A stretch of DNA of 64,000 nucleotides from JAFAXD01 sp035472475. GTDB taxonomy: Bacteria; Pseudomonadota; Alphaproteobacteria; Rhizobiales; Xanthobacteraceae. Shown here piece after piece: positions 42,019-52,873 of this stretch; position 1 is the first letter of the stretch, and every line of letters starts with the position of its first letter. A program made the position numbers and the translations under genes. The notes beneath the pieces were generated by a model. It searched no databases and had not been told where the DNA came from. It saw only the letters and a list, made by a program, of their open reading frames with translations. Location: the NCBI GenBank assembly GCA_035472475.1, contig DATIPA010000047.1, forward strand, positions 6,170-70,169, read 5' to 3'.

Positions 42019-43608
42019 TCAATGCCGGAAGTGTCGGACCCCGGTGAACACCATCGCCACGCCATGATCGTCCGCTGCCTTGATCACCTCGTCGTCGCGC
42101 ATCGAGCCGCCCGGCTGTATCACGGCGGTGGCCCCGGCTTCGATCGCGGCCAGGAGGCCGTCGGCGAACGGAAAGAACGCATCGGACGCGACCACCGAGC
42201 CCCGGGTTGCCGGATCGCGCGTGCCTGCGGCCTTGGCGGCATCCTCCGCCTTGCGTGCGGCGATACGGGCTGAATCGACCCGGCTCATTTGTCCGGCACC
42301 GATACCGACCGTCGCACCGTCCTTTGCATAGACGATTGTGTTCGATTTCACGTGCTTGGCCACTCGGAACGCGAAGCGCAGATCAGCAAGTTCGCGCGCA
42401 CTGGGTGCCCGTCGTGTCACGGTGCGCAGCTGCATTTCATCGACATTGGCGTTGTCGCGCGACTGCACCAAGAGGCCGCCTGCGACCGTCTTGGCAGTGA
42501 CTCCCGGCGCGCGCGGGTCGGGAACGCCGTCTGCGATCAGTAAACGCAGATTCTTTTTGGCGCCGACAATCGCGATCGCGTCCTCGCTGGCGGCTGGCGC
42601 GATGATGACCTCGGTAAAGATCTCGGTGATCGCGCGTGCCGACGCCGCATCAAGCGGTTGGTTCAGTGCCACAATCCCGCCGAATGCCGAAACCGGATCA
42701 CAGGCGAGCGCCTTGCGATACGCGTCGATCAGATCATTGCCCTCGGCCACCCCGCACGGGTTGGCGTGCTTGATGATTGCGCAGGCCGCGGTGCGGGCAG
42801 GATCGAACTCGGCGACGCATTCATAGGCCGCGTCGGTATCGTTGATGTTGTTGTAGGAGAGCTGCTTGCCCTGCACCTGGCGCGCGCTCGCAACGCCGAA
42901 GCGGCGCTCGGGCGCGCGATAGAAAGCGGCAGTCTGATGCGGGTTCTCGCCATAGCGCAGCGCTTCGATCAGGCGGCCGCCGAACGCCCGGAAGGCCGGG
43001 GCGTCGTCGCCGAGCTCGGCTGCAAACCAGTTTGAAATCGCGGCGTCATAGGCGGCGGTGCGCGCATAGGCCTTGGCGGCGAGCTTTTTGCGGAGCGCGA
43101 GCGTCGTTCCGCCATGCTGATCGATTTCCGCCAGCACCGTTGCGTAGTCGTCCGGCTCGACCACGACCGCTACGGCAGCATGGTTCTTGGCCGCCGCCCG
43201 GATCATGGCCGGGCCACCGATGTCGATGTTCTCGATGCACTCGTCGAAGGCGGCTCTCTTCGCGACAGTCGCTTCGAACGCGTAGAGGTTGACCACCAAG
43301 AGATCGATCGGCGCGATGCCGTGTGTGGCCATCGCAAATTCATGGGCCTCGTTGCCGCGCACCGCCAAGAGCGCGCCGTGCACTTTCGGGTGCAGGGTCT
43401 TGACGCGTCCGTCCATCATCTCGGGAAAGCCCGTCACGTCGGAGACGTCGCGGACGGTGAGGCCGGCGTCGGCCAGTGCACGGCTCGTCCCCCCGGTCGA
43501 GATCAATTCAATTCCGAGATTTGCGAGTGCGCGCGCAAATTCGATCAGGCCCGATTTGTCGGACACCGACAGGAGTGCGCGGGTGACGCGAAGGGGCTGC
43601 TCGGCCAT
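42019..43608 (-). CDS. purH: bifunctional AICAR formyltransferase/IMP cyclohydrolase
   Basis: PurH performs the last two steps of IMP synthesis. The 529-aa product has the N-terminal cyclohydrolase (MGS-like) domain with RALLSVSDKSGLIEFARAL, HPKVHGALLAVRGN and NLYAFEATVA, and the C-terminal transformylase with RYGENPHQTAAFY, AACAIIKHANPCGVAEG, ASDAFFPFADGL and VIQPGGSMRDDEVI. The length is normal. It converges with gdhB and shares its strand with the heparinase-like gene and rsmB, a conserved local order. Confidence 0.97.
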   Translation of the reverse strand: MAEQPLRVTRALLSVSDKSGLIEFARALANLGIELISTGGTSRALADAGLTVRDVSDVTGFPEMMDGRVKTLHPKVHGALLAVRGNEAHEFAMATHGIAPIDLLVVNLYAFEATVAKRAAFDECIENIDIGGPAMIRAAAKNHAAVAVVVEPDDYATVLAEIDQHGGTTLALRKKLAAKAYARTAAYDAAISNWFAAELGDDAPAFRAFGGRLIEALRYGENPHQTAAFYRAPERRFGVASARQVQGKQLSYNNINDTDAAYECVAEFDPARTAACAIIKHANPCGVAEGNDLIDAYRKALACDPVSAFGGIVALNQPLDAASARAITEIFTEVIIAPAASEDAIAIVGAKKNLRLLIADGVPDPRAPGVTAKTVAGGLLVQSRDNANVDEMQLRTVTRRAPSARELADLRFAFRVAKHVKSNTIVYAKDGATVGIGAGQMSRVDSARIAARKAEDAAKAAGTRDPATRGSVVASDAFFPFADGLLAAIEAGATAVIQPGGSMRDDEVIKAADDHGVAMVFTGVRHFRH

Positions 43609-43680
43609 GGCGGGCGTGTGCTAGCACAGAGCCGCGGCGAAGTCGTCGTGTCGAGCGCCGCATCCACAGCCGATGCAAGC

Positions 43681-45468
43681 TTATCCCAGATCGAGCGGCA
43701 GCTCCGGCTCGTCGCCGCGGGAGCGCCGCGCGCCTGTCGGCGCCGGCGTGTGACTGAGCGTCCAGCGCACACTCGGTATTTCGCGGGCATGGCCGCGCAC
43801 GACGATCTGGAACGTGCGGCGCGCACCTTCCTGTCCCCCCAGGAACACGCCGTCCTCGATCTCGGCCATGTCGTCATACGCGTGAAAGTTCCACACGTCC
43901 TTGTTGGGCAGGATCAACATCACGCCGTGACCATCCGCGATCCGGTTCGCCCGGATCGCCGGGTGTAAATGGAAGCGCACCGCGAACTCGTCGGCCACTT
44001 TCTCGGGGATCACGTTGCCTTTGGCCGGAAGGAACATGTCCTCGCCATCGAGCCGGTTACCATCCGGCGACAGAATGACCGAACGCTGGTGCACAACCTG
44101 AAAGCGGGTCGCATAACCGTCGTGGGTGGCGCGCACGATTTCGCCTTCCTCGATGGTCTCGCGCTCCACCGGCACCTTGGTAGGGCCCGAAACGATCGGA
44201 TTGCCCTGCGGCCGGCGCGCGCCGGACGCAGCGAACCGGCACGACGACGTATCATTGAAGGTGACTGTCGAGTGCGCTGCGGTCGTGCGTGCGTGCTCGC
44301 GCCAGTCGTCCTTACCGGTGCCCGGCATTCCGCAATTGACGATGATCCGTTGCCCCTTGTGCGACAGTTCGAAGGACAAGCATCCGGCGTGCGCCTGCAT
44401 GCTCATCTCGAACGGAGGCGGGCGGCCGGTGTCGATGAGCATGACGCTGTTGCCAGCCTCGATACGCTGATAGCCGGAGTGGACCGCGTTGGAGACCGGG
44501 GCCCCGCGCGCATCGTCGCACGCAAGCAGGGTCGCAAGCAGATCGGGCTGCGTCGGGCCCATACCGTTAAACAGCGCAAACGTCCCGTCCGTGTGGCGGA
44601 AAAAACGCAGCATCGGCATCATGCGGTCGATCGCGTTGAGCAATGCTGCGGGCGGCGCGACGTTGCGTGCCGAGTAAGCTTGGCTAAGCGGCAACAGGTC
44701 GAGCAGCAACTCAGTCAGCGCGCCGGGATTACGGCTCACATGGCCGCCGTCCGGGAGGATCTGGCGCTCGAGTTCGTTGGTGAGCTGACGGGTGGCCTTG
44801 TTGAGGTAGCGCATCTGCCCCGAAATGCAGAGCGCCGCGTAGGCCAGTGCGATGCGGGCCTGCAACCGCTGCACGCCATCGCGGGTGTCGCCGGCGGTGC
44901 TGCGCAGGAACCGGACCTGGCGGGTGAGGCTCTTGAGGAAGCGGCGATAGAACCGGACGTCGGAGTCGTCGAGAATCAACGTCGCCTGGCTGAGCCACGA
45001 GATCAACCGGCGGGTGACGACCTCCGGATACCAGGCAGGCGGCCCGAGTGAATTTTGCAGGCCAATCCATTCATCGACCAGTGCGCGCGCATTGGCACGG
45101 GTGATTGCGGACTCGGCGGCCCGCAGGTGCCGGAGCCAGCCGAAGCCGTGCAGCGCTTCGGCCCATTCCCCCGACGGCGAAAGCATCTCAAAGGGCGAAC
45201 GGCCGTCGGAGATCACAACCTTTCCGGCAAACGCGAAGCGACTCGCGTAAATTTCGGCAGCACGGGTCGGATCGGCCGTGCGCACGTCCTGAGGTGCAAT
45301 TACCAAGCGGTCGCCGCGTCCCGGCAGCGTCGGAATGCGCAGGAAACGGGCGGGCCAGCCAAGGATGCGGCTGGCAACGCGGCGCGCCCCCAGCATCAGC
45401 ACCTTGCTGCGGTCCACGATCGCCCCCGGGGACATGGACTCTGGCCTTTGTTCGAGCACGTTGACCAC
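43681..45468 (-). CDS. heparinase II/III family protein
   Basis: The 595-aa protein has the helical N-terminal region (WAEALHGFGWLRHLRAAES) and a C-terminal beta-sandwich typical of heparinase II/III-like proteins: LSFELSHKGQRIIVNCGMPG and HSTVTFNDTSSCRF, and AVRFHLHPAIRANRI. Such enzymes are polysaccharide lyases, but this subgroup, found next to rsmB in Hyphomicrobiales, has no known substrate. The start is GTG at 45468 or ATG at 45435. No signal peptide is evident. Confidence 0.88.
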   Translation of the reverse strand: MVNVLEQRPESMSPGAIVDRSKVLMLGARRVASRILGWPARFLRIPTLPGRGDRLVIAPQDVRTADPTRAAEIYASRFAFAGKVVISDGRSPFEMLSPSGEWAEALHGFGWLRHLRAAESAITRANARALVDEWIGLQNSLGPPAWYPEVVTRRLISWLSQATLILDDSDVRFYRRFLKSLTRQVRFLRSTAGDTRDGVQRLQARIALAYAALCISGQMRYLNKATRQLTNELERQILPDGGHVSRNPGALTELLLDLLPLSQAYSARNVAPPAALLNAIDRMMPMLRFFRHTDGTFALFNGMGPTQPDLLATLLACDDARGAPVSNAVHSGYQRIEAGNSVMLIDTGRPPPFEMSMQAHAGCLSFELSHKGQRIIVNCGMPGTGKDDWREHARTTAAHSTVTFNDTSSCRFAASGARRPQGNPIVSGPTKVPVERETIEEGEIVRATHDGYATRFQVVHQRSVILSPDGNRLDGEDMFLPAKGNVIPEKVADEFAVRFHLHPAIRANRIADGHGVMLILPNKDVWNFHAYDDMAEIEDGVFLGGQEGARRTFQIVVRGHAREIPSVRWTLSHTPAPTGARRSRGDEPELPLDLG

Positions 45469-45580
45469 TGTAACGACCTGATTCGGCGCCGCAGAGAGTA
45501 GTAAGACATTAACCTTAACGCAGTTTTCGCTTTGAGCTTGCGGGCGACGACTTGCGGAATGCCCTCGGACCCCCGCGGCG

Positions 45581-46912
45581 TCACCTGCGCATCAACCGCA
45601 CCGCGTAGAACCCGTCGAGGCCGGCGAGGCGGGGGTCGGACGCCGGAAAGTGGATCGGCAGCGTGCGCAACTCGCCGGCGGCCGTGACGAGTTCGGTCCG
45701 GCCATTGACCTCGGCTGGATCGACCGGCTGCCGGCGCACGCGCGGCTCGCGGGCGAGGAAGCTTGTGATTAAAGCCTCGCCTTCTTCGGGCTCGAGCGAG
45801 CAGGTGCAAAACACGATGATGCCGCCCGGCCGCGTCAAGGTGACCGCATGATCGAGCAGCCGGGCTTGTAGGCTGGTCAAGCCGGCCAGATCAGCCTCTT
45901 GCTTGAGCCATGCAATATCCGGATGGCGCCGGATCGTCCCGGTCGAAGAGCAGGGCGCGTCGATTAGGACGCCGTCGAACGGGCCAGCCTCCAAAGCGGC
46001 CGCGTCCGCTTGAACGATATCGGCCATAAGCGACAGGCGCGTGAGATTCTCACGCACACGCTCGAGCCGTGTCGGGGATCGATCGACGGCCGTGACGTGC
46101 GCGCCGAGGCATGCAAGCTGGGCAGCCTTGCCACCCGGCGCAGCGCACAGGTCCGCAATGGCGCGGCCTCGCACGTCGCCGAACAGCCGCACCGGCAGGG
46201 CGGCCGCGGCGTCCTGCACCCACCAAGCGCCCTCCTGGTAACCCGGAAGCTGCGGAACAGGCCCATGCGGGATCAGGCGAACCGATCCGGTCGGCAGCAC
46301 ACTGCCGCCAAGCCGTACGGCCCAGGCTTCGGGTTCGGACTTTACGGTGAGATCAAGCGAGGGTTCGGTACGGTTGGCGAGCGCGATAGCTCGGGCCGTG
46401 TCGGCCCCATAATGGCGCGTCCATCGGTCCAGCAGCCAAGCCGGGGTATCGAGCGCGACCGCGTCCGCGGCCAGCATGCCGGCGCCCTGACGCGCAATCC
46501 GCCGCAGAACCGCGTTGGCCAGCTTGCTGTAGCGCGCAGCGTGGCGGTCGGCCCGCACGAGACGCACCGATAGATCGACGGCCGCGTGGTCCGGAACGTC
46601 GAGGAACAGGATCTGCGCGGCCCCGACCAGCAGCGCGGCCTCGACGCGCGGCGCTTCTGCTGGGAGCCCGCGATCGAGGCATTGATCAAGCACCTGGCGC
46701 AGGGACCCGAGCCGGCGCAACGCGGTCGCCACAATATGACGCACCAGCGCACGGTCGCGGTCGGAAAGCGCGTCAAGCCCGACTGGCGCTTGCCGGCCAT
46801 CGAGCAATTCGTCGAGGGCGCGGCGTCGCCGCAGCACGCCGTCGAGGATCTCGGCAGCGATACGCCGAGCCGGCAGGCCGGGCGGCTCGGATTGAACGGC
46901 CGTCTCGCTCAT
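45581..46912 (-). CDS. rsmB: 16S rRNA (cytosine-C5) methyltransferase, RsmB (Fmu/Sun) type
   Basis: RsmB methylates C967 of 16S rRNA. The 443-aa protein has an N-terminal NusB-like RNA-binding domain (RRIAAEILDGVLRRRRALDELLD, LSDRDRALVRHIVATALR) and a SAM-dependent C-terminal domain with IADLCAAPGGKAAQLA, TAVDRSPTRLERVRENLTR, and DAPCSSTGTIRRHPD, and the second catalytic-type Cys in FCTCSLEPEEGE. Identity is good, though RsmB and other RNA m5C methyltransferases are close. It lies upstream of the heparinase-like gene and downstream of htpX. Confidence 0.94.
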   Translation of the reverse strand: MSETAVQSEPPGLPARRIAAEILDGVLRRRRALDELLDGRQAPVGLDALSDRDRALVRHIVATALRRLGSLRQVLDQCLDRGLPAEAPRVEAALLVGAAQILFLDVPDHAAVDLSVRLVRADRHAARYSKLANAVLRRIARQGAGMLAADAVALDTPAWLLDRWTRHYGADTARAIALANRTEPSLDLTVKSEPEAWAVRLGGSVLPTGSVRLIPHGPVPQLPGYQEGAWWVQDAAAALPVRLFGDVRGRAIADLCAAPGGKAAQLACLGAHVTAVDRSPTRLERVRENLTRLSLMADIVQADAAALEAGPFDGVLIDAPCSSTGTIRRHPDIAWLKQEADLAGLTSLQARLLDHAVTLTRPGGIIVFCTCSLEPEEGEALITSFLAREPRVRRQPVDPAEVNGRTELVTAAGELRTLPIHFPASDPRLAGLDGFYAVRLMRR

Positions 46913-46965
46913 GCCGTCAGGAACCGCGCCCGAGCGGCAGCGTCAATACTTGAAGCTTGAAGGGC

Positions 46966-47889
46966 CTACCCCCACGGACCACGTCGCGCGTTGCCCCAGG
47001 GGCCGGACGGCCGCGGAGTGGGCTCGGCATCATATCCGCGCTGATCTATCCGGGCCGCGATCTCGCGCAGGGCGGCGATGCGGTTCTCGGTCGCCGGATG
47101 GGTCGCAAACAGGTTGTCCATGCGCGCGCCGGACAGCGGATTGATGATGAACAAGTGCGCGGTCGCGGGATGTTGCTCGGCGTCCTGATTCTCGATCTGG
47201 TGCGCGGCGTTGTCGATCCGCGCCAGCGCGGACGCGAGTGCAAGCGGTTGGCCGCTGATCCGGGCTCCCATATCGTCGGCGCCATATTCGCGCGTGCGGC
47301 TGATCGCCATCTGCACCAGCATGGCGGCAATCGGCGCCAGGATCACCATCGCAAGCGTACCGATGAGTCCCAGGCCGCTGTTGCTGTTGCGATTGCCTCC
47401 GCCGAAAAACAGGCCGAACTGCGCCAGCATCGAGATTGCGCCCGCAATCGTCGCCGTGATCGTCATGGTCAGCGTATCGTGGTTCTTGATGTGAGCGAGC
47501 TCGTGCGCGATCACGCCGGCAATCTCGTCCTCGCGCAGCATCTGCAGCAGCCCGGTGGTCACCGCCACCGCGGCGTGCTGCGGATTGCGCCCCGTGGCGA
47601 ATGCGTTCGGTTGGGGGTTGTCCATGAGAAAGACGCGCGGCATCGGCAGGCCCGCGCGCGAAGCGAGGCCACCAACGATCCGATAGAGATCGGGCGCACT
47701 GCGGGCATCGACTTCGTGCGCGCCATGCATCGACAGCACCAGGCTGTCGGCATTCCAGTAGGCAAAGAAATTCATCCCGGCGGCGACGATGAGCGCGATC
47801 ATCGCGCCGCTCTGACCGCCGATCAGGAAACCGATCCCCATGAACAGGGCGGTCAGGCCTGCCAGCAGGATCGCGGTTCGGGGCTTCAC
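46966..47889 (-). CDS. htpX: membrane metalloprotease HtpX
   Basis: HtpX is an inner-membrane zinc protease in envelope quality control. The 307-aa product starts KPRTAILLAGLTALFMGIGFLIGG, has two N-terminal and two central membrane segments, and the zinc motif HELAH (His129, Glu130, His133) in VIAHELAHIKNHDTL, with the third ligand Glu in ISRTREYGADDMGARIS. The GTG at 47889 matches the family N-terminus; a TTG at 47928 would add 13 residues. It lies upstream of rsmB on the same strand. Confidence 0.93.
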   Translation of the reverse strand: MKPRTAILLAGLTALFMGIGFLIGGQSGAMIALIVAAGMNFFAYWNADSLVLSMHGAHEVDARSAPDLYRIVGGLASRAGLPMPRVFLMDNPQPNAFATGRNPQHAAVAVTTGLLQMLREDEIAGVIAHELAHIKNHDTLTMTITATIAGAISMLAQFGLFFGGGNRNSNSGLGLIGTLAMVILAPIAAMLVQMAISRTREYGADDMGARISGQPLALASALARIDNAAHQIENQDAEQHPATAHLFIINPLSGARMDNLFATHPATENRIAALREIAARIDQRGYDAEPTPRPSGPWGNARRGPWG

Positions 47890-47952
47890 GGGCCCCCGAG
47901 AGATGGGAAAGCGTGGGCGAGGGCGCAATACGCTATCGCGCCTGCGCGACTT

Positions 47953-48471
47953 TTAGCGCGTCACCACCACGGTGGTGCCGAGGCCGACCCGATTGAACAG
48001 GTCCATGATGTCCGCGTTGTACATGCGGATGCAGCCATGCGACACGAAGCCGCCGACCGAGCCGGGGGTGTTGGTGCCGTGGATCGCATACTCGCCGCCC
48101 GCGAGCGTCATCGCCGCGACGCCCATCGGGTTCTTGGCCGAGCCGCCCGCGATGACCGCGGGCAGCGACGGCTTTTCGCGGCGGATCATCTCCGGCGGCT
48201 GCCATGCCGGGCTGAGGTACTTGCCGCTGATCATGGTGGTACCCTGCCACTGCATGCCGGACGTGCCGACGCCGACCGGGTAGCGCAACGCTTGCCCGCC
48301 GCCGAGCACGTAGTAGAGCCGGCGCTCACTGGTGTGGATGACGATCGTGCCGGCGCCATAGGCGCCATTGAAGTTGACAACTTCACGCGCAGACGCCGGT
48401 GTCGAGTACACGACACCAGCAACCGGCACCGCGGTCAGCAGGGCCGCGAGCCAGAGCACAGTCTTTTTCAT
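47953..48471 (-). CDS. L,D-transpeptidase (YkuD) with signal peptide
   Basis: The 172-aa protein has a signal peptide (KKTVLWLAALLTAVPVAGVVYSTPASA) and a YkuD catalytic domain with YAIHGTNTPGSVGGFVSHGC (the conserved His and nucleophile Cys) and the IRMYNADIMDLF tail. It should act in the periplasm on peptidoglycan crosslinks or anchoring of proteins. The ATG at 48471 has a GGGGA upstream. Compared with the transpeptidase at 12700-13248 it has an obvious export signal, so the two are probably not redundant. Confidence 0.93.
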   Translation of the reverse strand: MKKTVLWLAALLTAVPVAGVVYSTPASAREVVNFNGAYGAGTIVIHTSERRLYYVLGGGQALRYPVGVGTSGMQWQGTTMISGKYLSPAWQPPEMIRREKPSLPAVIAGGSAKNPMGVAAMTLAGGEYAIHGTNTPGSVGGFVSHGCIRMYNADIMDLFNRVGLGTTVVVTR

Positions 48472-48690
48472 GATGTTCCCCGCCAATTTCCTGATTGAAT
48501 GATTCCGAGCGGAGACTGGACGATAAGAAAATTTGAACCAAAAATGGTTGCAGAAATACCGCACTCGCGGGGAATCGAACAAAATCGGCCTATACGAAGG
48601 TTGGGATTAGTTGTACGTGAGTTGGATTAGTTATAGGAAAGTCATCGTTCTGCGCGCACGATCGACGCAGGACCACCGCCGCGAGTTGTT

Positions 48691-48706
48691 CCCTGCCGAA
48701 GCAGGG
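48691..48706 (-). terminator. small hairpin with cUUCGg tetraloop after acsA, possible terminator or 3'-end stabiliser
   Basis: On the minus strand CCCTGC-TTCG-GCAGGG forms a six-pair stem closed by a cUUCGg tetraloop, an especially stable arrangement. It lies 13 bp past the acsA stop. No T-run follows, so a Rho-independent role is unproven. Just beyond, 48601-48643 is AT-richer and contains GTTGGGATTAG and GTTGGATTAG as an imperfect direct repeat. Confidence 0.5.
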
Positions 48707-48718
48707 ATGGAAGCGCCG

Positions 48719-50671
<1,953 letters not shown>

Positions 50672-50768
50672 CGTTTCCTCCGCACTGCAGTGACGTAAAC
50701 CCGCGTCTCGCAGGGTCATTTGGCGTCCGCCATTATGCGACGGCGTGCTGACGAGCGACAAGCCCAGC

Positions 50769-50844
50769 CTAGTGCCCCGCCTCCGAAGTTCGTGATACCT
50801 CGCAGTACCCTCTGACACGAACTTCGGAAGCAAAGGGGCACTAG
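50769..50844. repeat. Family-1 palindrome, left half of composite inverted pair B
   Basis: This 76-bp hairpin begins CTAGTGCCCC and ends GGGGCACTAG, with inner arms CTCCGAAGTTCGTG and CACGAACTTCGGAAG and an unpaired AAA on the right arm. It is followed by the 13-bp linker CAAATACATGATT, which differs at only two positions from the linker of pair A, 16 kb away. Confidence 0.92.
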
Positions 50845-50857
50845 CAAATACATGATT

Positions 50858-50935
50858 CCAGTGCCGCTTTTCGATTTGAAGTTCCTTAGCGAGGCTGCTG
50901 CAATTGCTGTAGGAGCTTCAAATCGGCGGCACTGG
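50858..50935. repeat. Family-1 palindrome, right half of composite inverted pair B
   Basis: This 78-bp hairpin begins CCAGTGCCGC and ends GCGGCACTGG, with inner arms CGATTTGAAGTTCC and GGAGCTTCAAATCG and an unpaired TTTT on the left arm. The stem bases change relative to the other copies (TTTGAAG/CTTCAAA versus TCCGAAG/CTTCGGA) but pairing is kept. The remaining intergenic bases up to 50992 hold no gene. Confidence 0.92.
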
Positions 50936-50992
50936 TCACACTTTCGTCGCGCAAGAGCCGCGCGCTCTTGATAGGGATCAAATAGACGAGTG

Positions 50993-51433
50993 CTACTTTA
51001 GTCCCATGCCGCCGACGATCGCGCCCATGACCAGCAGTACGACCAGCCAGTGACCGGCATCAATTGCAGTCAGTGTGTATTTGCGCCCGCTGAACGCGTT
51101 GTTGACCATCATGGTGGTGAGCACAAAGCCGAACCACAGGAACAGCCCGGAGATGACGCCGTTGCGGAGCGTCACCTGTCCGGGGCCGAGATGGCCGAGC
51201 ACGCCCGCCAACATCCAGGCCATGATCAGGTCGGCCACGAAGGCGAGCACGAACGGTAGAAAGGCCTTTGGATCACCTTTCAGCGCGGTCTGCTTTTGCT
51301 TGAACTCCTCCATCGTGGTTCCGAGCGCCGTCACCCAGTACTTGGCGAGGAGGCCGTACCACACGGCGCCGGTGAGCCAGCCGGCGATCGCTGCGATCAC
51401 GATCGCAAGGTAGTTCATTCCAGCGAAGCTCAT
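50993..51433 (-). CDS. DUF1761 family membrane protein
   Basis: The 146-aa protein has four hydrophobic segments: MNYLAIVIAAIAGWLTGAVWYGLL, FLPFVLAFVADLIMAWMLAGVLG, VISGLFLWFGFVLTTMMVNNAF and HWLVVLLVMGAIVGGMGL. The pattern WLTGAVWYGLLAKYW matches DUF1761. Its function is unknown. The start could be either of two ATG codons five residues apart. It precedes the EVE-domain gene on the opposite side of gpsA's operon-like run. Confidence 0.87.
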   Translation of the reverse strand: MSFAGMNYLAIVIAAIAGWLTGAVWYGLLAKYWVTALGTTMEEFKQKQTALKGDPKAFLPFVLAFVADLIMAWMLAGVLGHLGPGQVTLRNGVISGLFLWFGFVLTTMMVNNAFSGRKYTLTAIDAGHWLVVLLVMGAIVGGMGLK

Positions 51434-51452
51434 CGTCTTTCTCGCTTCTTGG

Positions 51453-51869
51453 TTATTTCAACCCCGCCATCTTGCTCACCATCTTCCACTCTTCCGCTGT
51501 GACGGGCTGCACGGAGAGACGCGCATATTTGACGAGCGCCATGTCCTTGAGCTTGGGCTCAGCCTTGATGGCGGCGAGCGTCACCGGTTTTGGCACCGGC
51601 TCGACCGCCTTGACGTCGACCATCAGGAAAACGCCCTTGGGGTCGGTCGGATCCTTGTAGGATTCGCGAATGACCTCGACGATGCCGACAATCTGCTTTT
51701 CATCGCCGGTATGATAGAAGAACGCCCGGTCGCCTTTCTTCATGGCCTTGAGGTTTGCGCGCGCCGTGAAGTTCCGCACGCCGCTCCAGGCCTCGCCTTT
51801 GGCGCCGCGTTTGACCTGATCGTCCCAGGAATATTCGTCAGGTTCGGTTTTCAAAAGCCAGTAGGCCAT
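51453..51869 (-). CDS. EVE domain-containing protein
   Basis: The 138-aa protein consists of one EVE domain, a PUA-like fold thought to bind modified bases in DNA or RNA. It reads YWLLKTEPDEYSWDDQVKRGAKGEAWSGVRNFTARANLKAMKKGDRAFFYHTGDEKQIVGIVEV with the conserved WSGVRN block and aromatic cage residues. Its family is linked to nucleic-acid modification biology, but this copy sits among metabolic genes, so a precise role cannot be given. It starts 27 bp downstream of gpsA's end on the same strand. Confidence 0.93.
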   Translation of the reverse strand: MAYWLLKTEPDEYSWDDQVKRGAKGEAWSGVRNFTARANLKAMKKGDRAFFYHTGDEKQIVGIVEVIRESYKDPTDPKGVFLMVDVKAVEPVPKPVTLAAIKAEPKLKDMALVKYARLSVQPVTAEEWKMVSKMAGLK

Positions 51870-51896
51870 CTAGTTTCTCCGCTCGACCTTAAGTCA

Positions 51897-52871
51897 TCAG
51901 TCTTCCGCCCGGAACGGACGCATCAGCAGCGCTTCGATCGCCGCATCGACGGTAAGTTTGCCGGCCAACACGGCGGCGACCGCGCTTGCAATCGGCATCT
52001 CGGCGCCTTCGCGTTGCGCGAGCGCCACCAGCGCTGACGCGGTAAAGACACCCTCCGCAAGCTTGCCGCCAGCCGCCACACGCGGTGCGGCACCTTGGCC
52101 GAGCGCCACACCAACCGAATAGTTGCGCGACTGCGCGCTCGAGCACGTCAGGATCAGATCGCCGAGGCCGGCGAGACCCATCAGCGTCGCCGGGCGCGCT
52201 CCAAGCGCCGCACCGAAGCGCGCAAGCTCCGCGAACCCGCGGGTGGTGAGTGCCGCCGCGGCGCTGGCGCCGAGCTTTTTACCGGCAACAATGCCGGCCG
52301 CAATCGCAAGCACATTCTTGGCCGCGCCGCCGATCTCCACCCCACGCACGTCGGTCGAGTGATAGACCCGAAACGTCGGCACGCCGATCGCCTGGGCCAG
52401 CGCCTGCGCCTGCCCGGAGTCTTGGGTAGCAAGCGTGACCGCGGTTGGCAGTCCGCGCGCGACGTCGAGCGCAAAGCTCGGGCCCGACAAGATTGCCGGA
52501 ACCGCATGCGGCACGGTGTCAGCGATGATCTCAGTCATGAAGGCGAGTGTTTGCTGCTCGATCCCTTTGGCGGCGGCAATGACCGGTGTACCGGCCGCTA
52601 CTGTCAGGGTCTTTGCGACCGCGCGCAGAGCCTGCGCCGGCACCGCCAGCAGCACGGCTTCGCTCTCTGGCTCGACCGCGGCCGCGATGCGCACCCGCTC
52701 CTCGATTGCAACGCCGGGCAGCCGGGGGCTTTCGCGGGTCTGCGAGATTGCGGCCGCGGCTTTTTGGTCGCGTGCCACCAGTGTGATCGCGCGCCCGGCC
52801 CGCGCCCCCACGTTGGCGAGCGCCACACCCCAGGCGCCGGTGCCCACCACCGCGATCCGATCGAGGCTCAT
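51897..52871 (-). CDS. gpsA: glycerol-3-phosphate dehydrogenase [NAD(P)+]
   Basis: GpsA reduces dihydroxyacetone phosphate to sn-glycerol 3-phosphate for phospholipid synthesis. The 324-aa product has the NAD-binding VVGTGAWGVALANVGARAGRA, IIAAAKGIEQQTLAFMTE-type IAAAKGIE, AILSGPSFALDVARGLPTAV, DVRGVEIGGAAKNVLAIAAGIV and LMGLAGLGDLILTCSSAQSRN. It is immediately downstream of tsaD (2 bp), so the two are likely co-transcribed. Confidence 0.96.
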   Translation of the reverse strand: MSLDRIAVVGTGAWGVALANVGARAGRAITLVARDQKAAAAISQTRESPRLPGVAIEERVRIAAAVEPESEAVLLAVPAQALRAVAKTLTVAAGTPVIAAAKGIEQQTLAFMTEIIADTVPHAVPAILSGPSFALDVARGLPTAVTLATQDSGQAQALAQAIGVPTFRVYHSTDVRGVEIGGAAKNVLAIAAGIVAGKKLGASAAAALTTRGFAELARFGAALGARPATLMGLAGLGDLILTCSSAQSRNYSVGVALGQGAAPRVAAGGKLAEGVFTASALVALAQREGAEMPIASAVAAVLAGKLTVDAAIEALLMRPFRAED

Positions 52872-52873
52872 GA

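Noticed and set aside
50672..50833. An extended acsA start at 50833
   Set aside because: The extra 54 codons run through a palindromic repeat and lack family similarity; the ATG at 50671 has GGAGG and gives the standard 650 aa.
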